The notes under the pieces: model-generated
Told to the model about the DNA's origin: nothing
Seen by the model: the letters and a program-made list of their open reading frames with translations, nothing else
The model's database searches: none
Part shown: piece by piece, positions 43,286 to 52,447 of the stretch
How positions within the stretch are numbered: the stretch's first letter is position 1
Layout: every line of letters begins with the position of its first letter
Origin: JALZHR01 sp036388475
GTDB taxonomy: Bacteria > Acidobacteriota > Blastocatellia > Pyrinomonadales > Pyrinomonadaceae
Direction of reading: 5' to 3'
Assembly (NCBI GenBank): GCA_036388475.1
Contig: DASVRT010000041.1
Coordinates: 62,001 to 126,000 of the forward strand
DNA length: 64,000 nucleotides
Position numbers and translations under genes: made by a program

Positions 43286-43599
43286 TTTAAATTTATTAAA
43301 TTCAGTAGTTTAGAAACGGCTGTCGCGTCGAATGCCCGTCTTTACTTGATTTTAATGACAGCCTTGTGTTAGCTTTAAGTTTGACCGTACTTTTAATAAT
43401 CTGCATATAGATTATTCAACCAAATAAATAATCCACAATTTGATTATTTTGACCCCCAGAGAGAGGTTTGCGTCCCTATTTTTTCGGATGCGCTTCTCAG
43501 TAAGGATCGCGTCAGTCGCCCGTAGGCTGTGCTTTCGTGATTCCCCGCGCGGCAGAAGTTTTATGCTCCGCGCGAGATTCATAAAAAGGAGCTTATTTA
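43286..43599 (+). other. Intergenic region with a structured leader candidate before the M23 gene
   Basis: 314 bases. The left part is AT-rich. From about 43451 a GC-rich, foldable leader begins: GCGTCC/GGATGC with a 10-nt loop (43470-43495), a CAGTC...GGCTG element containing CGTCAG and CGTAGGC (43509-43531), and a strong CGCGCGG/CCGCGCG hairpin (43546-43575) ending 25 nt before the start codon. It has only partial resemblance to ydaO-type leaders and lacks their GGGGTNAATC. No gene is seen in it. Confidence 0.4.
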
Positions 43600-44436
43600 A
43601 TGCATCAGGACGACCGCTTTTATACGTTTTTATTAACGCATTCGTCTAAAACCAAAATTTACATTCGCCGAGTCGAAATCTCGAAAAAGTTTGTAACCAA
43701 TTGTGCCGCAAGTTTGATTTTTACAATCGGACTTCTTTCCATCGGAGTCCTCGGACTTCTAAAATCCGACAGTATCATCCTGAACAAAGTCGGAGCGCAG
43801 ATTTTATCCCGCTCGGAAACTACCAATCAACAAATCAGTTTTTCTTCAAATAATCCAAAAATTACGGAAGTTTCCTCAATCAATTACGACCGCCCGCGCC
43901 CGAATAATACCGGCGGACCTTTAACGCTTTCCAATTTCGAATCCGAGACCGAAGAAGCGGAGATAACCAACCGGCTGCGTCTTATCGAAACCACCGGAAA
44001 TCCCGTATTTCTGCCCTCGATGTGGGCTCACTTAGGCAAAATCAACAACGAATACGGCTTTCGCCGCAACCCGTTCGGCGGTCGCACCTACGAGTTTCAC
44101 GCCGGACTGGACATCGACGGAGAACGTGGCGATATGGTCGTCGCGCCCGCCAACGGCGTCGTGATTAAAGCGGGCTGGCAGGGCGGTTACGGCAATCTCA
44201 TAGAGGTTGACCACCTGAACGGCTTGACCACGCGCTACGGGCATCTTTCCAAAATCGAAGTCGCGGTCGGCGACACGATCGGGCGCGGGCAATTGCTCGG
44301 CTTGGTCGGCTCGACCGGACGCTCGACCGGACCGCATCTGCATTACGAGCTGCGGCTGAACGACAAAGCCATTAACCCGCGTCGTTTTCTGCCGCCCGAG
44401 CCGGTTGAAATCGCGGCTTTGACCAAACAGCAATAG
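43600..44436 (+). CDS. Membrane-anchored M23 family metallopeptidase (LytM-type)
   Basis: 278 residues. A short cytosolic start and one transmembrane helix (NCAASLIFTIGLLSIGVLGLL) are followed by a 95-residue linker and the M23 domain: H167-x3-D171 (HAGLDIDG) and H246-L-H248 (GPHLHYELR), the intact zinc site. It would cleave peptidoglycan crosslinks or stem peptides in the periplasm. AAAGGAG lies 8 nt before ATG 43600. The long structured leader suggests post-transcriptional control. Confidence 0.9.
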   Translation: MHQDDRFYTFLLTHSSKTKIYIRRVEISKKFVTNCAASLIFTIGLLSIGVLGLLKSDSIILNKVGAQILSRSETTNQQISFSSNNPKITEVSSINYDRPRPNNTGGPLTLSNFESETEEAEITNRLRLIETTGNPVFLPSMWAHLGKINNEYGFRRNPFGGRTYEFHAGLDIDGERGDMVVAPANGVVIKAGWQGGYGNLIEVDHLNGLTTRYGHLSKIEVAVGDTIGRGQLLGLVGSTGRSTGPHLHYELRLNDKAINPRRFLPPEPVEIAALTKQQ

Positions 44437-44459
44437 TGGAGAATTGAAATAAAAAATAA

Positions 44460-44486
44460 AAAAGTGAGCCGTAACGGCTCACTTTT
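44460..44486. terminator. Bidirectional terminator between convergent genes
   Basis: Perfect 12-bp stem AAAAGTGAGCCG / CGGCTCACTTTT with a 3-nt loop (TAA), with A-run left and T-run right. It serves both the M23 gene and the convergent collagen-like protein gene. Confidence 0.9.
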
Positions 44487-44512
44487 TTATTTATTGGAAT
44501 TATTTTCGCAAA

Positions 44513-46714
44513 TTAAGGCTGAGTTACAAGGAAAACATCCCACGCCCAGCGACCGAGTTGCGCGCCCTGCGCGTCTTTGACTTTCGCCCGATACTTGAAC
44601 TGGTTGCCGAATTCGTCTGTTTTTCTCGATTCACGATAATCAAGCTCTATCTTTCTTAATCCTAAATCGCTGAGCGCGTGCTGTTCATTTGCTTCCGAGA
44701 CGCCGTTGTGATTTGTGTCCCGCCATAGCCTCAAACTGTTAAAAATAGAATCCGGTTGTGATATTTCGCCGTCGCCGTTGCCGCCTTTTGCCGCTTTGTC
44801 GTATTCAGCCAGAGCGAGAAAGCCGTGTCGCTGTTCACCGGCGGGCGGCGCGGGCTGCGGCGTGGCATTGCCGAACAGCTCCATTCCGTTGTCGATTTTC
44901 CCGTTCCCGTTGCGGTCGAGCGCCAGCCACGCATCATCGGTATTAGCGGAAGTCCACGACACTTTGCCTTTGATAACGCCGTCGCCGTTAAAGTCGAACG
45001 CGACGCCGTTCGCCGCATCGGTCATCGCGAAGTCGTTGCCGAGAATGTCAATCAGGATTGGCGAAGAGCTGCATAAACATTGCGGTATGAGCGCGGATTT
45101 CAGCGGCGCGGAATAACCGATTTTAATAAATCGCAGCGCAGGATTGCAAAATGTTTTGTCTTTGGCAGTCAGAAGTTCTCCGCCGCCGCCCGTATAACAG
45201 GCGCATTCGGGATTAGACTCGAAACATTCATTGCAGGCTGTTGTTGGCGGCGGCACAATAATTAAACTGTAATCTCCCCGCTGTCCAGAGACAGTTCCCA
45301 TATCTCCTTCAGGTCCTCTTTCACCATTTCCCAAAGTTGATAATTTTCGTCCGTTACTTCCGTCGTGAGCGCTTGATGTTGGACAATTACCATTTCCTAA
45401 CGCTTTTCCACCTTTACCACCTTCTCCTGAGTTGCCTGGGAGACCTCCAAGCCCCCCTTCTCCGCGATTGCCGGGAGAACCTCCATTGAATCTTGCATAA
45501 ATTGGTCGGTCGAATCCGAACGGCGCTTCTACAAATATTGTCCCGCCGTCACCGCCCGGACCGCCCGGACCGCCCTTGCCGCCGCGACCGCCTTTACCGC
45601 CTCTGCCTCCGTCTTTACCGTCAGCCCCGGTTCCGGCACCGCCTTGATGACAAGGGCAATTCATACCGTCGCCACCTTCGCCGCCCTGCTGACCGTTAGC
45701 GCCGGGCGCGCCGACTCCGCCTTTGCCGCCTCTTCCGCCTTCGCCGCCTTTCGCTTCGAAAATATATCCCATTGCATACGGCGCGGTAATGCTATACATA
45801 ATCGTTCCGCCTTTGCCGCCTTTGCCGCCTCTTCCGCCTTCACCTGCATTATCGGGACCAATTACTCCGTCATCGCCCGGCGAGCCCTCCAGACCGTTTG
45901 GCGCGTTTAGCCTGCAAGTTCCATCTATGCCATCAAAAGGAGAAGCGGGAAACGCATCATTTGTCCCGGAACTCCCCTGTGGACCTTCCCCGCCTTCATC
46001 GGCATTACAAATTTGCCTTTGCGGCGGGCAGGGCGTCTCCTCAAACGTAGAAGTTTGTTGTTGCGTAGATTTTTGTTTACCTGGCTTTTTATACTTTTTT
46101 CGCCACTCGTCGTAACCCTGCCCATTAACCTCAATTGTTAAAGTGGTTAGCTTCGCCCGCTGTCCCAACTCAAACTTTTCACCGACTCGTTGATTGATTT
46201 TAGGAAGAGCTTGTGGGGAAAATCCTTGCAGTTTCATTGCATATTCAAAAGTATTCTCTAAGTGAAAGGTTTCTTTTACCGGAAATACATAAATATTTTT
46301 CCCCGTTCCTTTAATTAGAGCCTGCGCGCCTTCATAAACAATGGTATTCGCTATAATGACCAAATCTCCGGTCAGCTCGACTTTTTCGGGTAAAATTATT
46401 GTGTCGGCGATTTGCACGCCCTGAAGCTTGTCGCCGGTTCGCAAGGTGGTTTGCATTTCGGCTAATTGAGTTAAATCCGGAGATAGCTGCCGTCTCCAAT
46501 CGGGCTGAATTAGAATTTCAGGATTAAATGAAACTCCGTATGCCAGCAGCATTTTTTTCGCCGGCTCGAAATCTTTCCGCAGTTTTTCTAAGTCCTGCGC
46601 AGTTTTGGTCTTTGGGAAATCAAAAGCGATTGGTTTTAAATCAAGCGTGTCGTGTAAGAGAGAAAATGGAAAAAGAGAGAACAACAGAACGAGCGAAAAA
46701 AAATAATTTTTCAT
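44513..46714 (-). CDS. Secreted Gly-rich collagen-like protein with EF-hand-like calcium motifs
   Basis: 733 residues. Signal peptide: NYFFSLVLLFSLFPFSLL. An N-terminal domain (about 25-220) contains a possible beta-helix (LQGVQIADTIILPEKVELTG). Residues about 260-460 are Gly-rich, with GxxGxxG and GGRGGKGG runs like collagen-like or PGRS-type filaments. The C-terminal part has at least three Ca-binding DxDGDG-type loops (FNGDGVIKGK, DRNGNGKIDNG, NGDGEISQPD, DTNHNGVSEANE). It is likely extracellular and structural. Near-identical Gly codons make the region prone to slippage. No catalytic motif. Confidence 0.75.
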   Translation of the reverse strand: MKNYFFSLVLLFSLFPFSLLHDTLDLKPIAFDFPKTKTAQDLEKLRKDFEPAKKMLLAYGVSFNPEILIQPDWRRQLSPDLTQLAEMQTTLRTGDKLQGVQIADTIILPEKVELTGDLVIIANTIVYEGAQALIKGTGKNIYVFPVKETFHLENTFEYAMKLQGFSPQALPKINQRVGEKFELGQRAKLTTLTIEVNGQGYDEWRKKYKKPGKQKSTQQQTSTFEETPCPPQRQICNADEGGEGPQGSSGTNDAFPASPFDGIDGTCRLNAPNGLEGSPGDDGVIGPDNAGEGGRGGKGGKGGTIMYSITAPYAMGYIFEAKGGEGGRGGKGGVGAPGANGQQGGEGGDGMNCPCHQGGAGTGADGKDGGRGGKGGRGGKGGPGGPGGDGGTIFVEAPFGFDRPIYARFNGGSPGNRGEGGLGGLPGNSGEGGKGGKALGNGNCPTSSAHDGSNGRKLSTLGNGERGPEGDMGTVSGQRGDYSLIIVPPPTTACNECFESNPECACYTGGGGELLTAKDKTFCNPALRFIKIGYSAPLKSALIPQCLCSSSPILIDILGNDFAMTDAANGVAFDFNGDGVIKGKVSWTSANTDDAWLALDRNGNGKIDNGMELFGNATPQPAPPAGEQRHGFLALAEYDKAAKGGNGDGEISQPDSIFNSLRLWRDTNHNGVSEANEQHALSDLGLRKIELDYRESRKTDEFGNQFKYRAKVKDAQGAQLGRWAWDVFLVTQP

Positions 46715-46944
46715 ATTACCTTCCTCTTTGCCTGGAGAAGCGTCAAGATGTGAACGGAAAGTTGTTTGATACTGCTAAACAACCATAAACAGTTGTTGGT
46801 CTCCAGCTACAATAAACCCAGTTTGCGTAACGTGTCAAGAAATTTCTCAGAATCACGGTGCCGATAAGACATTTCCCCGCGTTTTGAGTAAGATTAAAGA
46901 AACAAAAGTTTTTCCAAATTTCAACAATGAAGGGTTTAAAGATA

Positions 46945-49134
46945 ATGCGCACAAAGATAAATGTTTTGGCGTCCTTAGTTTTGCTGATGTCGGTCGTGCT
47001 GACGAGCGTTTCGTTCGCCTTTCCCGACGAGGGAATGTATACGCCCGACCAAATCGTCAGGCTGCCGCTCCAGAAAAGAGGCTTGAAAATCAAGCCGACG
47101 GATATTTACAATCCGAACGGCGTCGGGCTTGCCGACGCGATTGTCCGCGTCAATATGAGCGACGCGGGCGGCTTCGGCACGGGCGAATTCATCTCGCCCG
47201 ACGGTTTGATTCTGACCAATCACCACGTCGGTTTCGACGCGCTGGTTCACGCCTCGACCAAGGAAAAAGATTACGCGACCAACGGCTACAAAGCCAATTC
47301 GCGCTCGGACGAGCTGCCGGCGAAAGATTACAATCTGGTTCTGACGCAGCGCGTCGAAGACGTGACGGCGAAAATCTGGGCGGGCGCGTCCGCCTTGACG
47401 GGCGAAGCGCGCGACCTCGCCGTCAAGAAAAATATCGACGATTTGCAGAAAGCCGAGCAGGCGAAAGCGCCGAAGGGAGCGACCGTCCGCGTCCAGTCGG
47501 TCAACAACGGTTATTTCTATTATCTCTACCAGACGATGTCGATTCAGGACGTGCGCGTCGTTTACGCGCCGCCCAAGAATATCGGCTTTTTCGGCGGCGA
47601 CCCGGACAACTTCGAATGGTCGCGCCACACCGGCGATTTCACGTTCCTGCGCGCCTATGTCGCGCCGGACGGCTCGACCGCCGAGTATTCGCCGGGCAAC
47701 GTTCCGTTTAAACCGAAAAAGTTTTTGACCGTTTCGCTGAACGGCGTCAGGGAAAACGATTTCGTTTTCGTGCTCGGTTATCCGGGCGGCACGACGCGCT
47801 ATCGCGAAAGCGGCGCGGTCGATTTTTCGCAGAACGTCAACTTTCCGTTTATCGTCGATTATCTGACCGCGCAGAGCACGGCTTTGCAGAAAGTCGGCGA
47901 GGACGACGAAGAAAAACGCATTAAATTGCAGGGCGATATTTTCAGCATCAACAACGGCGTCAAGGCTTACGAAGGCGGCGTGCAGGCGATGCGGCGCGGC
48001 GATATTATCAACAAGCGCAAAGCCGACGAAGCGAAATTTGCCGCGTGGGTCGAAGCCAATCCGGCGCGCAAGGCGAAATACGGCGAGACGCTGTCGAAAT
48101 TCAATAATCTCTACACGACTTATTACGCCACTTCGGCGCGCGACCGCGTTCTGCGGACTTTTCCGAATACTTCGATTATGCCGGTTTTCAAACAGGTTTT
48201 CGACGCCGTCAACGCCGTCGCGCAGGGCAAAACTCTGAGCAATGAAAAACGCGGCGAGATTACTTCCTCGTATCAAAACCGCGAGCCGGTGCTCGAACGC
48301 GAGATGATTAAATATTTTCTGCGCGCCATCGCCGAGCTGCCCGACAATCAAAAATTCGCGCCGGTCGAAAACGCTTTTAACCGCTATCAGGGCAAACAGC
48401 GCCGCAGCGCCGAAGAAACTTTCGCCGAGATGATTGCGGAAAAAGAAGACTTCAACACGCCGCAAAAGATTTTTAATCTTTACGATATGAAGTTTGACGA
48501 GCTGAACAAAAAATATCCGCACATCGTCGAAATTATGAGCGGTCTGGCGGCGGAGCAGGCGCAAATTGCGGCGCGGACGAGCAAATTCAACTCGGAAGTC
48601 GGCAATCTGCGTTATCTGTATGTCGAAGGAATGAGCGAGATGCGCGGCGCGAAGCCTTACCCGGACGCGAACGCGACTCTGCGTTTCACCTACGGCAACG
48701 TGCGCGGCTATCGCCCGCGCGAAGCCGTCACTTACGCCGCTTTCACGACGCTGAAAGGCGTGATTGAAAAAGACACGGGCGAAGAGCCGTTCGACGTTCC
48801 GCAGCAGCTGAAAGACCTTCAGCGCAATCGCGATTTCGGTCGTTACGGCGTCGGCGACAGCGTTCCGGTGAATTTTCTGGCGACGACCGACATCATCGGC
48901 GGCAATTCGGGCAGCCCGATTCTGAACGGCAACGGCGAACAGGTCGGCATCGTTTTCGACGGCAACTACGAAGGCTTGGGCAACGACATCTTCTTCGACC
49001 AGGATTACGGGCGGACGATTGCGGTCGATATTCGCTACGTTCTTTTCGTCACCGAAAAACTCGGCGGCGCGGGCTGGATTTTAAACGAGATGAACATCAA
49101 GGGCGGCGGTCGCGCGGCAACGGCGGCGCGGTAA
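46945..49134 (+). CDS. S46-family dipeptidyl peptidase (DPP7/DPP11 type)
   Basis: 729 residues from ATG 46945 (GAAGGG about 11 nt upstream), giving signal peptide MRTKINVLASLVLLMSVVLT; an in-frame ATG at 46927 is less likely. S46 peptidases are chymotrypsin-fold exopeptidases that remove dipeptides from N-termini. The catalytic His is in TNHHVGFDA (93-94) and the Ser in GGNSGSPI (S655). The S1-determining position in the FDGN motif is Gly (G673), like DPP7 and not Arg as in DPP11, so it probably prefers non-acidic P1 residues. Periplasmic or surface. Works downstream of the secreted endoproteases found in this window. Confidence 0.92.
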   Translation: MRTKINVLASLVLLMSVVLTSVSFAFPDEGMYTPDQIVRLPLQKRGLKIKPTDIYNPNGVGLADAIVRVNMSDAGGFGTGEFISPDGLILTNHHVGFDALVHASTKEKDYATNGYKANSRSDELPAKDYNLVLTQRVEDVTAKIWAGASALTGEARDLAVKKNIDDLQKAEQAKAPKGATVRVQSVNNGYFYYLYQTMSIQDVRVVYAPPKNIGFFGGDPDNFEWSRHTGDFTFLRAYVAPDGSTAEYSPGNVPFKPKKFLTVSLNGVRENDFVFVLGYPGGTTRYRESGAVDFSQNVNFPFIVDYLTAQSTALQKVGEDDEEKRIKLQGDIFSINNGVKAYEGGVQAMRRGDIINKRKADEAKFAAWVEANPARKAKYGETLSKFNNLYTTYYATSARDRVLRTFPNTSIMPVFKQVFDAVNAVAQGKTLSNEKRGEITSSYQNREPVLEREMIKYFLRAIAELPDNQKFAPVENAFNRYQGKQRRSAEETFAEMIAEKEDFNTPQKIFNLYDMKFDELNKKYPHIVEIMSGLAAEQAQIAARTSKFNSEVGNLRYLYVEGMSEMRGAKPYPDANATLRFTYGNVRGYRPREAVTYAAFTTLKGVIEKDTGEEPFDVPQQLKDLQRNRDFGRYGVGDSVPVNFLATTDIIGGNSGSPILNGNGEQVGIVFDGNYEGLGNDIFFDQDYGRTIAVDIRYVLFVTEKLGGAGWILNEMNIKGGGRAATAAR

Positions 49135-49205
49135 AATACCGCTTGTTTCCGGCGGTGACGAAAAGAAATCCAGCACCGAACAAGTCATAACTCAATTAAA
49201 ATGCC

Positions 49206-49236
49206 AAAAGCGGAAGGTTAAAGACTTTCCGCTTTT
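49206..49236 (+). terminator. Rho-independent terminator
   Basis: AAAAGCGGAA / TTCCGCTTTT, 11-nt loop, then TTCTTTT. It ends the S46 gene. Confidence 0.82.
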
Positions 49237-49313
49237 TCTTTTGCCGCCGACTTTATCAGCGGCGGCGAGAATACGCGCAAATTAAGCCGGAACCCGGCGC
49301 GGCAAAAATTTTC

Positions 49314-49523
49314 GCGGTCGCCGGAGTGTTTTCTGCGGTCGCTTGTGTGTAACGCGCGGTCGCCGGTGTAAACCGTGCGGTCGTCATTGTAATCTCCGCG
49401 GTTGCCAGTGTAATTCGTGCGGTTGTCAGTGTAACAGGCGCAGTGGTGAGTGTAATCTTTGCAGTCACGAGTGCAAACGTCGCAGTCGCGAGTGTGTTCG
49501 GTAACGGCGCGGGTGTAATGTCA
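49314..49523. repeat. 21-bp tandem array (locus C), ten units
   Basis: Ten contiguous 21-bp units start every 21 bases from 49314. Most begin GCGGTCG, GCGGTTG or GCAGT, and contain GTGTAA in the middle (CCGGTGTAAACCGT, CCAGTGTAATTCGT). The minus strand reads as TTAxITL heptapeptides, but no start, ribosome-binding site or terminator supports a gene. The 390 bases from 49237 to 49629 hold only this array and the hairpin at 49541. Confidence 0.85.
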
Positions 49524-49540
49524 ATTTAATTAAATGAAAA

Positions 49541-49583
49541 AAGATTGATTAGGATTAAATCTAAACTAATCCTAATCAATCTT
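49541..49583. repeat. Perfect 17-bp inverted repeat
   Basis: AAGATTGATTAGGATTA (49541-49557) and TAATCCTAATCAATCTT (49567-49583) with a 9-nt loop. It contains heptamer-like GATTAGG units and lies 46 bases past the stop of the FG-GAP protein gene on its minus strand, so it may end or protect that transcript. Confidence 0.7.
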
Positions 49584-49629
49584 AATTTATTGACCGGCGA
49601 GCCGGCGCCCGAGGCGTGCTTTGTCGATT

Positions 49630-51063
49630 TTATTCCGCGATGTAGCCTGACGGCGCGGGAATGTCGCCTGCGCTTCCGAAATTGACCGCCGTAAAGCCGC
49701 CCGTGCTCGGCAGAATATACCACGCGCCGTCGCGATAAACGGCGACATCGGTTTTGCCGTCGCCGTCGTAATCGGCGGGCGCCGGTCTGTCGGTCGAGAT
49801 GCCGAATTGGAAAGCGGTGAAACCGGCGGTGCTGCGCAGCAGATACCACGCGCCGTCTGACGGACGGAAAACGACCTGGTCGGTTTTGCCGTCGCCGTCG
49901 TAGTCGCCCGGCGCGGGTTTATCGCCGCTCGTGCCGAATTGAATCGCCAGAAACTGGCTGTCGGTGCTGCGCAGGATATACCAGTAACCGTTTGAAGGGC
50001 GAAAAACCGCGATGTCCGTTTTGCCGTCCGCATCGTAATCGCCGTGCGCGGGTTTGTCGCCGCTCGCGCCGAACTGCGTCGCCACGAACTGGTTGTTGGT
50101 GCTGTTGATGCGATACCACGAGCCGGTCGAAGGACGAAACACGGTTAAGTCTGTTTTCAAATCGCCGTCGAAATCGCCGCTGACCGGCATATCGCCGTTG
50201 GCGCCGAATTGCACGGCGGTAAATCCCGCCTGGCTTCTGAGCAGATACCACGTTCCGTCCGTCGGACGCCAGACGACCAAATCGGCTTTGCCGTCGCCGT
50301 CGTAATCGCCCGGCACGATTTTATCGCCGCTCGCGCCGAACTGCGTGGCGACAAACTGACCGTTCGAGCTGTTCAGGCTATACCAGGAACCGGCGGACGG
50401 ACGAAAAACCGTGATGTCGGATTTGGTGTCGCCGTCGAAATTGGAAACGAGCGTTCCGGCAAAAGCGCTGCGCGAAGTCGTGTAGATATAATCGCCGTTC
50501 GGTCCGCCGTCGCTGTTGGCGCCGTTGCCCGCCGCGTAAAAACCGACGCGACCGACGCGCGTCGCTGGCGCCGTCCACGTAAAATTCCAGGTCTTAAAGC
50601 CGAACTGGGTCGGAACCACTCCGTCAATCGTGTGCTCGACGTAGCGGCGTATGTTGCCGTTGATGATGCCTTCCATTATCTGCATCTGCGGCGGATTCTG
50701 CTGCGGCAGCGTGAACGTGCCGACGTTTCTGCCCTGGCTGTCGAGCGCCGTTAATTGAAAACCGAAAGTGACGCCGGTATCCTGGCTGGTCGTGACCGTA
50801 ATCGGAATCTGCTGATTCGGGCGATAGTTGGCGGGAATGCCCGCGATGGTGACGCTGCCCGTTCCGGAATTAACCGGCGCGTCCGTGTGACAAGCCGTGC
50901 AGTTGGCTTCATTCGGCGCGCCCGTGTGTCCGGGCGTCGGACCCGAAGCCGAAGCCTTCGCCTTATTAAAATTATTAAAGAAACCGAAAAAACCGATAAC
51001 GGCGACAATAGCGATTAAGCCGATGGCGGAAAGTTTCAGCAAAATCAGCTTTCGAGTTTGCAT
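49630..51063 (-). CDS. Secreted choice-of-anchor-V/Reelin-like protein with CxxCH motif and six FG-GAP repeats
   Basis: 477 residues. Signal or anchor segment: SAIGLIAIVAVIGFFGFF. Next is NEANCTACHTDAPV, a CxxCH haem-binding-like motif, and a Reeler-type beta-sandwich (VTIAGIPANYRPNQQIPITV, ... FKTWNFTWTAPATRVGRVGF), together a choice-of-anchor V-type arrangement. Six FG-GAP repeats follow (NFDGDTKSDITVFRPS to DYDGDGKTDVAVYRDG), the same number as in both M36 paralogues. If a haem is attached, the protein could have a redox role; otherwise it is structural. It is extracytoplasmic. Confidence 0.8.
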   Translation of the reverse strand: MQTRKLILLKLSAIGLIAIVAVIGFFGFFNNFNKAKASASGPTPGHTGAPNEANCTACHTDAPVNSGTGSVTIAGIPANYRPNQQIPITVTTSQDTGVTFGFQLTALDSQGRNVGTFTLPQQNPPQMQIMEGIINGNIRRYVEHTIDGVVPTQFGFKTWNFTWTAPATRVGRVGFYAAGNGANSDGGPNGDYIYTTSRSAFAGTLVSNFDGDTKSDITVFRPSAGSWYSLNSSNGQFVATQFGASGDKIVPGDYDGDGKADLVVWRPTDGTWYLLRSQAGFTAVQFGANGDMPVSGDFDGDLKTDLTVFRPSTGSWYRINSTNNQFVATQFGASGDKPAHGDYDADGKTDIAVFRPSNGYWYILRSTDSQFLAIQFGTSGDKPAPGDYDGDGKTDQVVFRPSDGAWYLLRSTAGFTAFQFGISTDRPAPADYDGDGKTDVAVYRDGAWYILPSTGGFTAVNFGSAGDIPAPSGYIAE

Positions 51064-51261
51064 GCTCTTCTCAACTCCTTCTTACTTGAAAATTATAACG
51101 GGATAAAACGATTGTTTGTTTGACGCCCGGCGGCAAACGAAAGTTTAAGAATTTCGTATCCATTTAACGATAGATTTTACGCTTCGGAAAGTCAATGAAT
51201 TTTATTTAATGCTAAGATATTAACCGTAGTTTGATTTGAAGCTGGCGGGAAGATGGATTGA

Positions 51262-52404
51262 ATGGGACAAGGCGCAGGGTGGTTGTTTGCAGTTAAGATA
51301 ATTCTTTATCTGTTGGGATTTTCGGCAATCGTGTTGACGGTTCTGCCGTTTCTGCGACTGAGCGCGTGGTGGATTCGCATCGGCGAATTTCCGCGCCTGC
51401 AAATCGCCGCTGCCGCCGTGCTGGTCAATCTCGTTTTCAATCTCGTCGGTTATCCGCTCGCGCCGGTCGAAGTGATTTTTCTGACCGTGCTTTCCGCCTG
51501 CTCGGTTTATCAGCTTTTCTGCATTGTGCCCTACACGCCGCTTTACCGCAAACAGGTGCAGAAAAGCCGCGTTCCGCTGCCGAAAAAAGTCATCCGCATT
51601 TTGTTTTCCAACGTTTTTATCGAAAACCGCCAATACGAAAAGGTCGTGCGAATGGTCGAAAAGATGAACGCCGACATCGTTTTGCTGGCGGAAACCGATG
51701 CGGCTTGGGTGAAAGCCGTCGAGCCGCTCCGAAAGCTTTACCCGACGATGATTGCGCATCCGCTCGATAACGGTTACGGAATGGTGCTTTTTTCGCGTTT
51801 GAAACTCATCAATCCCGAACTCAAATTCATTATCGAAGACCTGGTGCCGTCGATTCACACCGAAGTCGAGCTGCGTTCGGGCGACATCGTCAGGCTTTAC
51901 TGTATGCACCCGCGCCCGCCGATTCCGATGGAAACGGGACGCTCGACTGAGCGCGACGCCGAGCTTTTGCTGGTCGGGCGCGAAGTCGCCGAGCACGACC
52001 GGCAGGATAAACCGACCATCGTTTTCGGCGATTTAAACGACGTCGCCTGGTCGCGCACGACGCGTCTTTTCCAGAAAATCAGCCGCCTGCTCGACCCGCG
52101 CGTCGGGCGCGGAATGTATTCGACGTTTCCCGTCAAATATCCGCTGCTGCATTTTCCGCTCGACCATATTTTTCACACCGACCATTTTCGACTGGTCGAG
52201 CTGCGCCGTCTGAAAAGCGTCGGCTCCGACCATTTTCCGGTTTACGTCACTTTAAGTCTGGAAACGACCGCGAAATTCGTGCAGGAACCGCCCCTCGCCG
52301 ACGAGGAAGACCACGCCGAAGCGCAGGAAACGATTCAGGAAGCGCTCGAACTGCTGGAGCAGGAGAGAAAAACCGATAACGGAGAACTCAGAACCGATAG
52401 TTGA
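51262..52404 (+). CDS. Membrane endonuclease/exonuclease/phosphatase (EEP) family protein
   Basis: 380 residues. Three N-terminal transmembrane helices (WLFAVKIILYLLGFSAIVLT; IAAAAVLVNLVFNLVGYPLA; VIFLTVLSACSVYQLFCIVP) precede an EEP domain: the catalytic Asn in LFSNVFIENR, E in LLAETD, FGDLNDVAWS with the D-x-N pair, and GSDHFPVYV at the end. Family members cleave phosphodiesters in nucleic acids, lipids or sugar phosphates; the substrate is unknown. The last codons (KTDNGELRTDS) are part of a large inverted repeat, so the tail may be derived from repeat insertion. Confidence 0.88.
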   Translation: MGQGAGWLFAVKIILYLLGFSAIVLTVLPFLRLSAWWIRIGEFPRLQIAAAAVLVNLVFNLVGYPLAPVEVIFLTVLSACSVYQLFCIVPYTPLYRKQVQKSRVPLPKKVIRILFSNVFIENRQYEKVVRMVEKMNADIVLLAETDAAWVKAVEPLRKLYPTMIAHPLDNGYGMVLFSRLKLINPELKFIIEDLVPSIHTEVELRSGDIVRLYCMHPRPPIPMETGRSTERDAELLLVGREVAEHDRQDKPTIVFGDLNDVAWSRTTRLFQKISRLLDPRVGRGMYSTFPVKYPLLHFPLDHIFHTDHFRLVELRRLKSVGSDHFPVYVTLSLETTAKFVQEPPLADEEDHAEAQETIQEALELLEQERKTDNGELRTDS

Positions 52405-52447
52405 TAACTTCTTTAATTCTCAGTTATCAACTATCGGTTCTGAGTTC
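52384..52447. repeat. Perfect 25-bp inverted repeat overlapping the EEP gene end
   Basis: Arms 52384-52408 (starting GAACTCAGAACCGATAG) and 52423-52447 are exact reverse complements with a 14-nt loop; further heptamers (GATAACGGAG) precede. The stop codon of the EEP gene (52402-52404) is inside the left arm. There is no U-tract. Confidence 0.85.

Noticed and set aside
43451..43599. Firm call of a c-di-AMP (ydaO) riboswitch
   Set aside because: Only CGTCAG...CGTAGGC is similar; the GGGGTNAATC core and a matching 5' GCC strand are missing, so it is left as a candidate leader.
46975..48564. 529-codon minus-strand gene opposite the S46 peptidase
   Set aside because: It is the mirror of a well-supported S46 gene in GC-rich codons and has no motif or ribosome-binding site.
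49314..49523. CRISPR array
   Set aside because: Units are contiguous 21-bp degenerate copies without spacers, and no cas gene is present.
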